A stretch of DNA of 64,000 bases from contig JAXLWB010000026.1 of assembly GCA_046328715.1 (NCBI GenBank), positions 1 through 64,000 on the forward strand, given 5' to 3'. Below are positions 43,201 through 55,780 of this stretch, piece by piece (within the stretch, counting starts at the first letter, position 1; every line of letters starts with the position of its first letter). The translations under genes were made by a program, and so were the position numbers. The notes under the pieces are model-generated. The model did no database searches, was not told the origin of the DNA, and worked only from the letters and a program-made list of their open reading frames with translations. The stretch is from JAXLWB01 sp046328715 (GTDB lineage Bacteria > Chloroflexota > Anaerolineae > Caldilineales > Caldilineaceae).

Positions 43201-44622
43201 CACCCAACTGCTGGCCCGTTCCAGGCGAGCGAGGATCTGAGGTTGTTCACGACTGGTCAACAACAGGCAGCTTTGGTGAGCCGTTTCGCCCAAGCGTTTC
43301 AACAGTTGTTCATACGCTTCGTAACCAGTACGAAAATAGCCGGCTCGTGCTGCACTGCCATTTGCGCTAAAGTCCAGTTCGGAGCGTCCTGCCTGCATGA
43401 TACTTTCGACGTTGTCCAACACGAGCAGACAGCGCTTTTGACGCAAGTGGGCAAAGATCAGCGACAATTGGGCATCCAATCCATCGGGCCAGGTTGGCCC
43501 CTGTTGTCCGCTTAAGATCTGCTGCCAGCCTTGTAGAATCTCGCCCAGCGGCGGGGCATTGAGCAGCGAACGCCAGATGACAAATTCAAACTCGCCTGCA
43601 ATGCGCTGACAAAGCTTGACCGCCAGCGAGGTTTTCCCCATCCCGCCCATGCCTAAGACCGATACCAGTCGTGCCTCGCGCCGCAACCAGCGTTCCAACT
43701 CGGCGAGTTCCTGCTCGCGCCCCTGAAAGCGGATCACTTCGGGTGCCTCGCCCCAGTCGGTAATAAAGCGAGGGGGTGAAGGGGTGACAAGGTGACTGGG
43801 TGGCTGGGCGACAGCGGGGGGACTGATCGTCACCTTATCATCCTGCAACGCCCGACTTGTGGTCGGCATCACCCTGTTTTCACTCCCTGTGCGAATCTGC
43901 GCCACCAGCGCCTCTGTCTCGCCATCTGGTTCAGCCCCTAATTCTTCGGCGAGCAGACGGCGACAGCTTTCATATTGGGCGAGAGCGGAAGCACGTTCTC
44001 CGTTGCGGATGAGGGCCAACATCAACTGGCGGTGAGCTGTTTCGCGCCAAGGTTCAAGGGCAAGTTGGCGGCGGGCATAGTGTTGTGCTTGGGCGAAATC
44101 GGAGGTCTGTAGTGCTTGTTGTGTGAGCTGATCGAGCGCATCCAGCGCCTGGATGTGCAACTGTTCGCGGCGGAGCAAAAGCCATTCTTCAAAGCGCTCG
44201 CTGTTGCTGCTGAGCCCGCTGAGCAGATCGCCTTGATAGAGTTGGGCGGCTTGGGCCCACTGCTGCTCTTTCAGATGGCGTTGAAAGGCGGCGACATCCA
44301 ACGTATAATCGCTGGCAGGGTTGAATTGCACCGTGTCACGTTCAACGAGCAAAAAGGGCTGCAGTTGTGGCTCGGCACGGAGGGCGTCGTCGAGTTGTTG
44401 GCGCAATTGATAGATCGTCTGGCGTAGACTCTGCTTCGCCACAGCCTCGGGTTCATCGGGCCAGAAGAGGCTGGCCAGCGCAGAACGGGCGTGGGGTTGT
44501 CCAGCCTCTATCACCAAATAAACAAATAGATTCTGCACACGACCCGCATGAAGATCAACCAGGGATTTTCCAGCAAGCCGGGCTTGTACGACGCCCAAAA
44601 AGGTAAGGTCAAGATGTGCCAT
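40258..44622 (-). CDS. STAND protein 2: BTAD transcriptional-activator domain, NTPase, 14 WD40 repeats
   Basis: 1454 residues, paralogous to the protein at 23963-28192 along its whole length. Winged helix/BTAD at the N-terminus (MAHLDLTFLGVVQARLAG, HARSALASLFWPDEPEAVAKQ). P-loop GMGGMGKTS near residue 325 and LLVLDNVESIM as Walker B. The helical region includes VVTEYITDAIIDQVCEEL. Fourteen WD40 repeats are countable from about 770 to 1420. The terminal PYEGMNIANVSGLTDSQ-KHSLKALGA tail is shared with STAND 1. Unlike STAND 1 its BTAD-NTPase linker is not repeat-expanded. The likely role is a ligand-triggered transcription regulator; a defence role is possible. Confidence 0.9.
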   Translation of the reverse strand: MAHLDLTFLGVVQARLAGKSLVDLHAGRVQNLFVYLVIEAGQPHARSALASLFWPDEPEAVAKQSLRQTIYQLRQQLDDALRAEPQLQPFLLVERDTVQFNPASDYTLDVAAFQRHLKEQQWAQAAQLYQGDLLSGLSSNSERFEEWLLLRREQLHIQALDALDQLTQQALQTSDFAQAQHYARRQLALEPWRETAHRQLMLALIRNGERASALAQYESCRRLLAEELGAEPDGETEALVAQIRTGSENRVMPTTSRALQDDKVTISPPAVAQPPSHLVTPSPPRFITDWGEAPEVIRFQGREQELAELERWLRREARLVSVLGMGGMGKTSLAVKLCQRIAGEFEFVIWRSLLNAPPLGEILQGWQQILSGQQGPTWPDGLDAQLSLIFAHLRQKRCLLVLDNVESIMQAGRSELDFSANGSAARAGYFRTGYEAYEQLLKRLGETAHQSCLLLTSREQPQILARLERASSWVRSLPLSGLSSVDGRTLLQRQGVRSDHNHSEQLIERYSGNPLALMLVAETIEDLFDGDVAAFLQEDAPIFDDIRDMLVQQFARLAPLEQEILRWLAIEREPLSAQQLGDNFVQPVAKHLLLEALTSLRRRSLIEKSGQQQPRELRSAEGGPALEGGGFTLQNVVTEYITDAIIDQVCEELEQRRPQLLKSHALLKAQTREYVRQSQERLLLHPIIVRLRAKWGQPGLSTLLHQGLEILRQQPDQKNNYGAGNLLNLLIHAAANLRQLDLSHLALWQVHLKGVSLPAVNLANSELRDCVFTDSFGSILALDFSADGQQLAAGSNVGQIHLWQVSDGQSLGRVTAHRSFIFSVFFTPDQQALVSGGDDQMIHFWNLHEQQEQITLRQTLRGHSQGVWRLAVSRRGELLASVSGDRTLCLWNIQTGQLLHTLWGYKSGFRALAISSDGSLVATGDEGGYIRIWRTQSGDLVAGFKGHTEGIWSLAFHPFEPWLASGSRDHTACIWRLDDLLGVATWQNTQLEDRNRIPLLPAWRTLTGHTHFVAAVAFSPDGTLLASGSVDYSVRVWDVAEGITRYTLVGHSDDVNCVAFSPDGAILASGSNDRTVRLWDAQRGYALRTFQGHLQGIMAVTLSPTRPQLAAACTDHTVQLWSMGEPSLSQQTGDSSEPKWNTPLILAGHHKEVHSVAFSPDGMLVASGGIDPVIHLWESQSGKLRLVLQGHQGWVRLLHFTPDGNHLISCSNDWTIRLWDVRSGECLKTVKATESVWSFAVVPNQPATGNQQLLVSAGTSGTARLMDLLTGETIYILHGHTNWVVSLAISPDGSLLATGSADQTVRIWDLASGELRHCLTGHHAWVYALAFAPEKQGDTLFLASGSADQTICLWNARSGALLRSLHGHADEVRSVAFVPHNHPLAKMYGTGSGLGPLLLSGSTDETIRIWEVDSGVCLQILRAPRPYEGMNIANVSGLTDSQKHSLKALGAVET

Positions 44623-44690
44623 GCGCTCTGCTCAATTCATCTCAAGACTTCACTCATCTTCTTCTGTCCGTGATCTTAGCGCATTGAGAT

Positions 44691-44705
44691 CGAACCGTCA
44701 ATCAA
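44691..44705 (-). promoter_or_regulatory. conserved motif upstream of STAND gene 2
   Basis: TTGATTGACGGTTCG on the minus strand, 69 nt upstream of the ATG, matches the block 64 nt upstream of STAND gene 1 apart from one missing A. The remaining upstream sequences are not obviously similar, so the motif is selectively conserved. Confidence 0.55.
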
Positions 44706-44734
44706 ATATTGCTGTCACTTTGCAGGCACATAGA

Positions 44735-46459
44735 TTACCAACCTTGATTTGCAGAGCCGCGCTCGATCATAAAGCGGTTGCCTGCAGTGCTCAAGCCACC
44801 CGCCGTGGCGTTGCTCACCTTGACCGAGTCGAAGCTTGCTTGACCGCTTGCGTCTGGAGAAATCAGGATGCCGACGGTGCCAGCGTTGAGGATCTGGATA
44901 TTGCTAACGGTTGTGGCGCTGAGCGGGTGGGGTCCCTGAATTTGAAGCCCGGAAAAGCTGGGGCTGTCGATCAGCAGATCCTTGACGACGATGCCCTGGA
45001 GCGCTCCTTCGGCAGCATGAATTTTGAGCGCGCCATGCTCCTGATTCCACATTGGCCCACCCGCCCGAATTAACGAATTGCGCTGCACCAGGGTCGTGCC
45101 GGAGAAAGGCCAGGCATCGAACTGTTGGGCGATGAGGATCCCAGGATAGGTAACCACGTCGGCGCAGAGGTTGTCTTCGATACGGTTGTCCTTGCCACCG
45201 TAGATGGCGAAACAGTTGGCGCGCCAGGGCAATTGGACGGTGTTGAAACGAAAGACGTTGTTGGTGTTGACGCCGCCATCAAAGGACGGTGCCCAGGAAG
45301 CCACCGCATCATCGCCTGTGTTGCGAAAGTGCGACTGTTCCACCACCGAGTTGCTGGTGCCGTTACAGAAGTTCACCCCATCGGCGAACAGATTGCGGAA
45401 ACGGCTACCCGTGATCACCAATCCATCGCTCACATTCGAGTTGCCCTGCCCCACCCACCAACCCGCTTTGGTATGCTCGACCCAGACATTCTCCATATGC
45501 GAGCCACTGCCCGCCCCGCCGTTGAAGCCATTGTCGGGGATCTTGTCATCACGCAGGATGGTCTCGCCTCGGATGGCAAAATCGTAGAAGCGGCAGTTGT
45601 TGCCTGTGCAATAGAAACGGGCAAACGGACCATGCAGCGTTGAGTACCACATCCCTGCGCCTTGGATCGTCAACTCGGCGACAGAAAAGCCGCGCACATC
45701 GGGCGTCATACGGTTAATTTCAAAGGTACCGGGTGGAATCCACAACCCTTTGCCGGTGGCCCTGGCTTTGAAGATACAGTCGTAAATTGCCCCGCCATCC
45801 TCGCTGTTGTCGTCTGGCGTAGCGCCACATTCAGTAATCGAGAGAAAATCGGGCGGCATCGACTTGGGCGGGGCCACTTGCTCCAGGTCGATCAAGTCCA
45901 CCACGTAGTAGTCGGCCCGGTCATCCTCGTCCTTTTGCAGTTTGACGGTCGCACCCGCTGGAATTGGCTCAAGCAAAGCACGCGCTTCGTCGAAAAAGTG
46001 ATGTGCCCCGCCTGCACTGGGCTGATTGAGCGTCTGCGTCTCGCCGCCGTACGACCAGGCATATTTTGAGGTTAGATGGAGCTTCTGACGAAAGACGTCG
46101 TTGACATACAGACTGAGCGTCGCCGTGATTCCGCCCCCTACCGCGGCATCGGGGATGACATAGCGTAGCACAACCGAGTTGGCAGGCTGAGTCGCAGTGA
46201 ATTGGACATAGTGACCCGCCTCGCTCAGCTTGACACTGCGCCGCCCCGAAGACTCTGCTGCTATCTCGCCGAAGGTGCGGCTGGCTGCGAGGATGGAGGC
46301 GTTGGTTTGACCCGCTTCGGCTTCGTATTCGAGCCAGGGCAGTGTTGCACCGCGACCAGGACTAGATGGTTGCGTGGTTGAGGGTGCCGTGATCGGCTGA
46401 CATGCGAGTAGGATGAACCCGCAGACAAGCAGTAGGGTAAGGAGTCGAGATCGTTTCAT
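44735..46459 (-). CDS. GH87-like (alpha-1,3-glucanase/mycodextranase family) lipoprotein
   Basis: 574 residues. Lipoprotein signal with lipobox LLAC (C20) and a Ser/Thr/Pro linker. Residues 45-195 are a CBM-like beta-sandwich (YEAEAGQTNASILAASRTFG, GRRSVKLSEAGHYVQF). Residues 205-574 are a right-handed beta-helix: NVWVEHTKAGWWVGQGNSNV, RNLFADGVNFCNGTSNSVV, RNTGDDAVASWAPS and VQLPWRANCFAIYGGKDNRI closely resemble GH87 glucanases, whose Asp-rich turns carry the catalytic residues. It would cleave alpha-1,3-linked glucan outside the cell. No glucan-transport genes are adjacent, but a sugar ABC importer lies 13 kb away. Confidence 0.75.
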   Translation of the reverse strand: MKRSRLLTLLLVCGFILLACQPITAPSTTQPSSPGRGATLPWLEYEAEAGQTNASILAASRTFGEIAAESSGRRSVKLSEAGHYVQFTATQPANSVVLRYVIPDAAVGGGITATLSLYVNDVFRQKLHLTSKYAWSYGGETQTLNQPSAGGAHHFFDEARALLEPIPAGATVKLQKDEDDRADYYVVDLIDLEQVAPPKSMPPDFLSITECGATPDDNSEDGGAIYDCIFKARATGKGLWIPPGTFEINRMTPDVRGFSVAELTIQGAGMWYSTLHGPFARFYCTGNNCRFYDFAIRGETILRDDKIPDNGFNGGAGSGSHMENVWVEHTKAGWWVGQGNSNVSDGLVITGSRFRNLFADGVNFCNGTSNSVVEQSHFRNTGDDAVASWAPSFDGGVNTNNVFRFNTVQLPWRANCFAIYGGKDNRIEDNLCADVVTYPGILIAQQFDAWPFSGTTLVQRNSLIRAGGPMWNQEHGALKIHAAEGALQGIVVKDLLIDSPSFSGLQIQGPHPLSATTVSNIQILNAGTVGILISPDASGQASFDSVKVSNATAGGLSTAGNRFMIERGSANQGW

Positions 46460-46507
46460 GTGCTATTCCCTCATACTTACTGATTTCTTCTAGCTGTACT
46501 TTAGAAC

Positions 46508-51448
<4,941 letters not shown>

Positions 51449-51526
51449 GTGACTTCCTCCATGCGAACATATGTGCGTATGGAAGAAGTATAACACAATC
51501 TGGCACTTCTGGCGAAGGTGCAGCGC

Positions 51527-51988
51527 CTAGACTGGCTTTAACACCATTGCTGCCACGGCGGAAAAGAGCAGCAACAAATTCACGGCATTGAGCGTGGTCA
51601 GTCGCCATTGCAAGGCCGGCAATCTCGGTTTTAGTGAGACATCAGATGTCAATGCTCGCTGAATTTTATTGGCGGTACTGCGAATCAGCGTTCCACCTAG
51701 CGCCAGCGAAATAAGAATTGCCCAGAAGCCCCACTGCAGCCAGAGCATCTCAAACCCCATGCCCGAGACGGCCACCATGGCAATTCCCGCCACTAGTGTA
51801 ACAAATGCCGCTGAACCGACGACGACAGTGCCGTAAAAGCGACTCTGCGCAGCGTAGACTTGCAGCGCATTGGGGTCACCGTTCCGTGCAAAACGCGCGC
51901 CAACAATGCTCAAGGTTGCATTACCGCCGACCCAAACAATCACCGAAAGAATGTGTAGAAACTTGAGCAAACCATAGGTTGTAATCAT
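51527..51988 (-). CDS. DUF2269-type integral membrane protein
   Basis: 153 residues from ATG 51988, with GGAGAGGAGAAC upstream; the longer frame adds ten residues. Four hydrophobic helices (LLKFLHILSVIVWVGGNATL, TVVVGSAAFVTLVAGIAMV, WLQWGFWAILISLALGGTL and a final LNAVNLLLLFSAVAAMVL). The K-x-L-H-I-L-S-V-I-x-W-V-G-G start is typical of DUF2269. Function unknown. Divergent from the MarR-GNAT gene, which may regulate it. Confidence 0.8.
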   Translation of the reverse strand: MITTYGLLKFLHILSVIVWVGGNATLSIVGARFARNGDPNALQVYAAQSRFYGTVVVGSAAFVTLVAGIAMVAVSGMGFEMLWLQWGFWAILISLALGGTLIRSTANKIQRALTSDVSLKPRLPALQWRLTTLNAVNLLLLFSAVAAMVLKPV

Positions 51989-52174
51989 CGTTCTCCTCTC
52001 CTGGTGGAACATGTACAACTTGATTGGATTCCAACTCCCGAATGGTCGGAATCAAGCTTGATCGTGTCAGCTAAATGTGTAGAGATTGTGAAGAAATGGA
52101 GGAGAGGATGTGAAAAGAGCAAGGGCAAGTGGCAAGTGGCATAAAAATGGTTTGAAATATAGTTTGCAAAATAA

Positions 52175-52203
52175 TTGACTTTGTCAAGTAACTGATTGAT
52201 AAT
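52175..52203 (+). promoter_or_regulatory. promoter and probable operator of the MarR-GNAT gene
   Basis: TTGACT (52175-52180), 17-bp spacer, GATAAT (52198-52203): a good sigma70 promoter. The -35 is one half of a perfect palindrome TTGAC-TTT-GTCAA (52175-52187), a plausible site for autorepression by the encoded MarR domain. Confidence 0.7.
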
Positions 52204-52249
52204 AGCAGCAATCCAGCAGCGTTTACAACGGTTCCAAAGGAATATGAAT

Positions 52250-53194
52250 ATGGTAAATCGGGACTCCATATCAACAAACGAGTCGGCCCAGATTGATCAG
52301 GTGCGGCGTTTTAACCGCTTTTACACCAAACAGATTGGCGCGCTGCACGAAGGGCTACTGCAAAGTCCCTTCTCGCTGACCGAAGCACGTGTCATCTATG
52401 AATTAGCCCAGCACGAAAGCGTGACAGCCAGCGAACTATGCAGCGAACTCGGGATTGACCCCGGCTACCTCAGCCGGATCGTACGCAGTTTTGCCAAGCA
52501 GAAGCTGATCGAACGCCAGCCTTCGCTCCATGACAAGCGTCAAACATTGCTCAAACTCAGCCCACAGGGAGAGCAAGCCTTCGCCACGATCAACAGCCGC
52601 TCGCACGCTGAGATCGGCGAAATGCTCAGCAAACTACCAACTTCGGAGCAGAAACGATTGGTTGCCGCCATGCAGACCATCGAATCGATTCTTGCGCCGC
52701 AGAACCCAAACAGACCGCCCTATCTGCTGCGCCCCCACCAACCGGGCGATATGGGCTGGGTGATCCATCGCCATGGAGCACTTTATGCCGAGGAGTATGG
52801 CTGGGATGAAACTTTCGAGGCACTAGTCGCTGAGGTAGCCGCCAAGTTTATCAACAACTTTGATCCCAAACATGAGCGCTGCTGGATCGCCGAGGTTGAT
52901 GGTGAGATCGTCGGCTCGGTCTTTGTGGTCAAGCTATCAGATGAAGTAGCGAAGCTGCGACTGCTCTATGTCGAGCCCAAGACGCGCGGCATGGGTATCG
53001 GTGCGCGGCTGGTGGATGAGTGTATCCATTTTGCCCGGCGCACTGGTTACAAGAAGATGACGCTGTGGACCAACAACGTACTGCTCGCCGCCCGCCACAT
53101 CTACGAAAAAGTCGGCTTCCAACTTGTGCTTGAAGAACCTTACCACGGCTTTGGCCACGCTCTGGTGGGTGAGACGTGGGAATTGGAGCTTTGA
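52250..53194 (+). CDS. MarR-type HTH / GNAT acetyltransferase fusion regulator
   Basis: 314 residues from ATG 52250 (AAAGGA eight bases upstream; ATG 52244 is closer than ideal). Residues 15-145 are a MarR winged helix (VTASELCSELGIDPGYLSRIVRSFAKQKLIERQPS, DKRQTLLKLSPQGE). Residues 160-314 are a GNAT domain with the acetyl-CoA loop KTRGMGIGARLVDECI and the C-terminal ARHIYEKVGF motif. MarR-GNAT fusions are known as a recurrent architecture. The acetyl acceptor is unknown. The promoter overlaps a palindrome, suggesting autoregulation; DUF2269 is divergent. Confidence 0.88.
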   Translation: MVNRDSISTNESAQIDQVRRFNRFYTKQIGALHEGLLQSPFSLTEARVIYELAQHESVTASELCSELGIDPGYLSRIVRSFAKQKLIERQPSLHDKRQTLLKLSPQGEQAFATINSRSHAEIGEMLSKLPTSEQKRLVAAMQTIESILAPQNPNRPPYLLRPHQPGDMGWVIHRHGALYAEEYGWDETFEALVAEVAAKFINNFDPKHERCWIAEVDGEIVGSVFVVKLSDEVAKLRLLYVEPKTRGMGIGARLVDECIHFARRTGYKKMTLWTNNVLLAARHIYEKVGFQLVLEEPYHGFGHALVGETWELEL

Positions 53195-53326
53195 AGGAGA
53201 AAAGTTGAAAAGTGCAGAGGAAAGGGTACTCAGTCGTCAGTTAAGTAGATTCTTGTTCTTTTGAAGCATGTGTTTTCCTCGGTAGAGGTCCGTGTCAAGA
53301 CCACAAAAATCAGGCTAACAGACGAC

Positions 53327-53400
53327 TCCGTGTTCCTTGATTTTCGTGTTTAGTCTTTATGCAACTCAAATGACTAAACACGGAAATCAAGGAACACGGA
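53327..53400. repeat. near-perfect 29-bp stem hairpin between convergent genes
   Basis: Left arm 53327-53355 starts TCCGTGTTCCTTGATTTTCG and pairs with 53372-53400 (GACTAAACACGGAAATCAAG onward) over a 16-nt loop, with a single mismatch. No T-run immediately follows on the plus strand. It could stop transcription or be a REP-like element. Confidence 0.8.
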
Positions 53401-53409
53401 AAAAATATG

Positions 53410-53856
53410 TCAGCCGTGCCAGGCATACTTCAGGGGCGTACCTGTCTCTAGCAATGTCTTGAGGTTGTTGAGGATGGCGGTCCAGCCCATCGACACCATG
53501 GCGATGTTAGTGTCGGGAGCAAACTCGTCGTGGGTGATCTTCAACATCACGATGCTGCCTTCGCTGGCGGGATAGGGTGATAGCTCAAAGGTGACGCGTG
53601 AGGGCGGCCCGCCCAAGGCGGCAGATTTCCAGCTATAGGCAAGCGTCTTGTGGGGATCGTAGGTCAGAACCTCGCCTTGGACTTCCGATTCCCCGTCTGG
53701 CTTGAGGATTTTCAAGGGCGAACCGACCTGCCAATCAGTTTCATGGCGGCGTCCACCCCAATATTGCTGGGTGAATTCCGGCGTGGTCAACGCACTCCAC
53801 AGCTTTTCGGGCGTGGTAGCGATAAAGAGCGTATAGACAAATTGCGGTTTTTCCAT
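53410..53856 (-). CDS. SRPBCC (AHSA1-like) domain protein
   Basis: 148 residues from ATG 53856 (AAGGAATCC upstream; the 24 extra residues of the longest frame are heptamer DNA). START/Bet v1-like helix-grip fold: TLFIATTPEKLWSALTTPEFTQQYWG at the start and MVSMGWTAILNNLKTLLETG as the C-terminal helix. AHSA1-type proteins bind hydrophobic ligands; as the partner of an ArsR gene they are a very common pair. Convergent with the MarR-GNAT gene. Confidence 0.88.
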   Translation of the reverse strand: MEKPQFVYTLFIATTPEKLWSALTTPEFTQQYWGGRRHETDWQVGSPLKILKPDGESEVQGEVLTYDPHKTLAYSWKSAALGGPPSRVTFELSPYPASEGSIVMLKITHDEFAPDTNIAMVSMGWTAILNNLKTLLETGTPLKYAWHG

Positions 53857-53879
53857 GTAGGATTCCTTTTCGATTGCTT

Positions 53880-53935
53880 CAAAATCATGATTCGTGATGC
53901 GTGATTCGTGATGCGTGACGTGTGTCAAGTGACTA
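53880..53935. repeat. GTGATTC/GTGATGC heptamers
   Basis: Consecutive 7-nt units ATGATTC, GTGATGC, GTGATTC, GTGATGC, GTGACGT lie between the arsR-like and SRPBCC genes. They code for the false THHESRITNHD extension. Confidence 0.75.
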
Positions 53936-53972
53936 ATCCTGATATATTGACAGGAAATTCACGGATCACAAG

Positions 53973-54290
53973 TCACACATCCCTTTTTTCTTCCAACGTC
54001 TGCTTCAGTACACCCAATGCTTGCAGCCGTGAGCGTTCGTATTTGCCGATCCAGCGGTCGTAGATATCTTGGATCGGGATTGGGTTCAGATAGTGCAACT
54101 TCTCGCGCCCACGCCATTCGATCACTATCAGATTGGCTTCCTCTAACAATGCTAAGTGTTTGGTCACCGACTGGCGCACAATGTCCATCTGCTCGCACAG
54201 TTGGGTGAGCGTCTGCCCGTTGTTAGCAAAGAGCAGATCGAGCAATTTGCGCCGATTGGGCTCGGCTAGTGCTTTGAAGACAATATCCAT
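53973..54290 (-). CDS. ArsR-family winged-helix repressor
   Basis: 105 residues. FKALAEPNRRKLLDLLFANN opens the fold, LTQLCEQMDIVRQSVTKHLALLEEANLI is the recognition HTH and WRGREKLHYLNP the wing. There are no metal-binding cysteines, so it belongs to the non-metal subgroup typically paired with SRPBCC/AHSA1 genes. The start is only about 4 nt from the predicted transcription start, giving a leaderless or near-leaderless message, consistent with the absence of a Shine-Dalgarno sequence. Confidence 0.92.
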   Translation of the reverse strand: MDIVFKALAEPNRRKLLDLLFANNGQTLTQLCEQMDIVRQSVTKHLALLEEANLIVIEWRGREKLHYLNPIPIQDIYDRWIGKYERSRLQALGVLKQTLEEKRDV

Positions 54291-54300
54291 GTTGTTAGCT

Positions 54301-54330
54301 ATTATATGCAGCCAAATGGCTGCATGTCAA
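54301..54330 (-). promoter_or_regulatory. consensus promoter with palindromic spacer (operator) for the arsR-SRPBCC pair
   Basis: On the minus strand TTGACA (54330-54325) and TATAAT (54306-54301) are both perfect consensus hexamers, and the 18-bp spacer TGCAGCCATTTGGCTGCA is itself a perfect palindrome (8-2-8). A repressor dimer bound there would sit between the hexamers. The start codon is at 54290. Confidence 0.85.
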
Positions 54331-54439
54331 ATTTTTCCTTCTACTCTCGGCGTTCTTATGCTTACAACTCTTTGACTTGAGAATGAGATTCTTGGAAAAT
54401 GTGAGAAGAAAGTTTCATTTTATTTATACTGATCAGCCC

Positions 54440-54517
54440 TAGAGACGCGGATAGTAGGTTGCGCAGATCGTTACAATACAGACATAGAATCCGCGCTTCC
54501 TACTATCCGCGTCTCTA
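54440..54517. repeat. palindromic element, family C copy 2
   Basis: TAGAGACGCGGATAGTAGG pairs with CCTACTATCCGCGTCTCTA, with inner GCGC...GCGC arms. It shares the CCGCGCTTCCTAC segment with copy 1 at 21939-22017. It ends 18 bp before the start codon of the next gene. Confidence 0.8.
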
Positions 54518-54535
54518 ACACCAAAGGATGTTAAC

Positions 54536-55603
54536 GTGTCTCATCTTTTTGATCCACTCACCCTGCGCGGGGTTACGCTGCGCAACCGGATTGGCGTTTC
54601 GCCTATGTGTCAATATAGTGCGGAAAATGGCTATGCCAACGACTGGCATCTTGTTCATCTTGGCGCGCGGGCCAGCGGCGGGGCAGGGATTGTAATTGCC
54701 GAAGCGACTGGCGTAGAAGAGCGTGGACGCATCAGTCCCTATGATTTGGGACTTTGGGAGGATGGTCAGGTGGAAATGTTGAGCCGCATCACCCAGTTTA
54801 TCCGCTCACAGGGTGCAACACCGGCCATTCAACTGGCCCACGCCGGACGCAAGGCCTCAACCAACCGACCGTGGCAAGGCGGCAAACCAGTTGGGTCCGA
54901 TCAATTGGGCTGGCAACCGGTGGGTGCCAGCCCAATTGCCTTTGCCGAAGGCCACCCGGTTCCTAGCGAACTCTCTACGGCAGAAGTGGGTGAGATCGTC
55001 AACGCCTTTCGTGCCGCCGCCGTGCGCAGCGACGCCGCGGGCTTCGATGTGATCGAAATTCACGGGGCACATGGCTATCTGCTGCACAGCTTTCTCTCGC
55101 CGCTTTCCAACCGGCGCGCTGACCGCTACGGCGGTAGCTTTGAGAATCGTACTCGCCTGATGATAGAAACAGCACAAGCGATCCGTTCGGTTTGGCCCGA
55201 AAGCAAAGCGCTCTTTGTCCGTATCTCCTGTACCGATTGGGTGGAGGGCGGCTGGACGATTGAGGAATCGGTGGAATTGGCGTGCAAACTCAAGGCCGAA
55301 GCGGTCGATCTGATCGACTGTAGCTCAGGCGGTACTTCGCCCACTGCCAAAGTGCCGGTCGGCGCTGGCTATCAGACACCCTTTGCTGAGCGCATTCGCC
55401 GTGAGGCTGGTATCCCTACGGCAGCGGTTGGCATGATCACGCAGCCGATGCAGGCGGACGAGATTGTGCGCAATGAACGGGCGGATGTAGTGCTGTTGGC
55501 GCGTGAACTACTGCGCGATCCATACTGGCCGATCCATGCGGCACAAGTGTTGCATCAGCGTGAACATGCACCGGTGCCACCGCAGTATGCACGGGCGTTT
55601 TGA
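54536..55603 (+). CDS. namA: NADPH dehydrogenase of the old-yellow-enzyme family (NamA/YqjM type)
   Basis: 355 residues from GTG 54536, with AAAGGATG eight bases upstream. FMN-dependent ene-reductase barrel: SPMCQYSAENGYANDWHLVH at residues 21-40 contains the thermophilic-class Cys and the Tyr/Trp substrate-side residues; HGAHGYLLHSFLSPLSNRR near 176 has the H-x-x-x/N substrate ligands; VGMITQP and VLLARELLRDPYWP bind the FMN phosphate. It reduces activated C=C bonds using NADPH. Cytoplasmic. Standalone gene behind a family C palindrome. Confidence 0.93.
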   Translation: MSHLFDPLTLRGVTLRNRIGVSPMCQYSAENGYANDWHLVHLGARASGGAGIVIAEATGVEERGRISPYDLGLWEDGQVEMLSRITQFIRSQGATPAIQLAHAGRKASTNRPWQGGKPVGSDQLGWQPVGASPIAFAEGHPVPSELSTAEVGEIVNAFRAAAVRSDAAGFDVIEIHGAHGYLLHSFLSPLSNRRADRYGGSFENRTRLMIETAQAIRSVWPESKALFVRISCTDWVEGGWTIEESVELACKLKAEAVDLIDCSSGGTSPTAKVPVGAGYQTPFAERIRREAGIPTAAVGMITQPMQADEIVRNERADVVLLARELLRDPYWPIHAAQVLHQREHAPVPPQYARAF

Positions 55604-55780
55604 TAAGGTAGGCGGTTACAAGTAAAAGAAGCAGCACCACGTGTTGATGGGACACGGTTGTTTGGAAACGAAGCTGTGCAACCTAAATCCGTGGTTCGAC
55701 CTGGGTGGGACACCTATTCTTACCTGTTCTTCTACCTAATCTGTGCTAAAATAAGGAGGGTGAAACAAGAAAGGGGCGCA

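Noticed and set aside
23963..44622. Recent gene conversion or assembly duplication between the two STAND genes
   Set aside because: Protein similarity is clear, but sequences, linkers and repeat details differ throughout; they are old paralogues.
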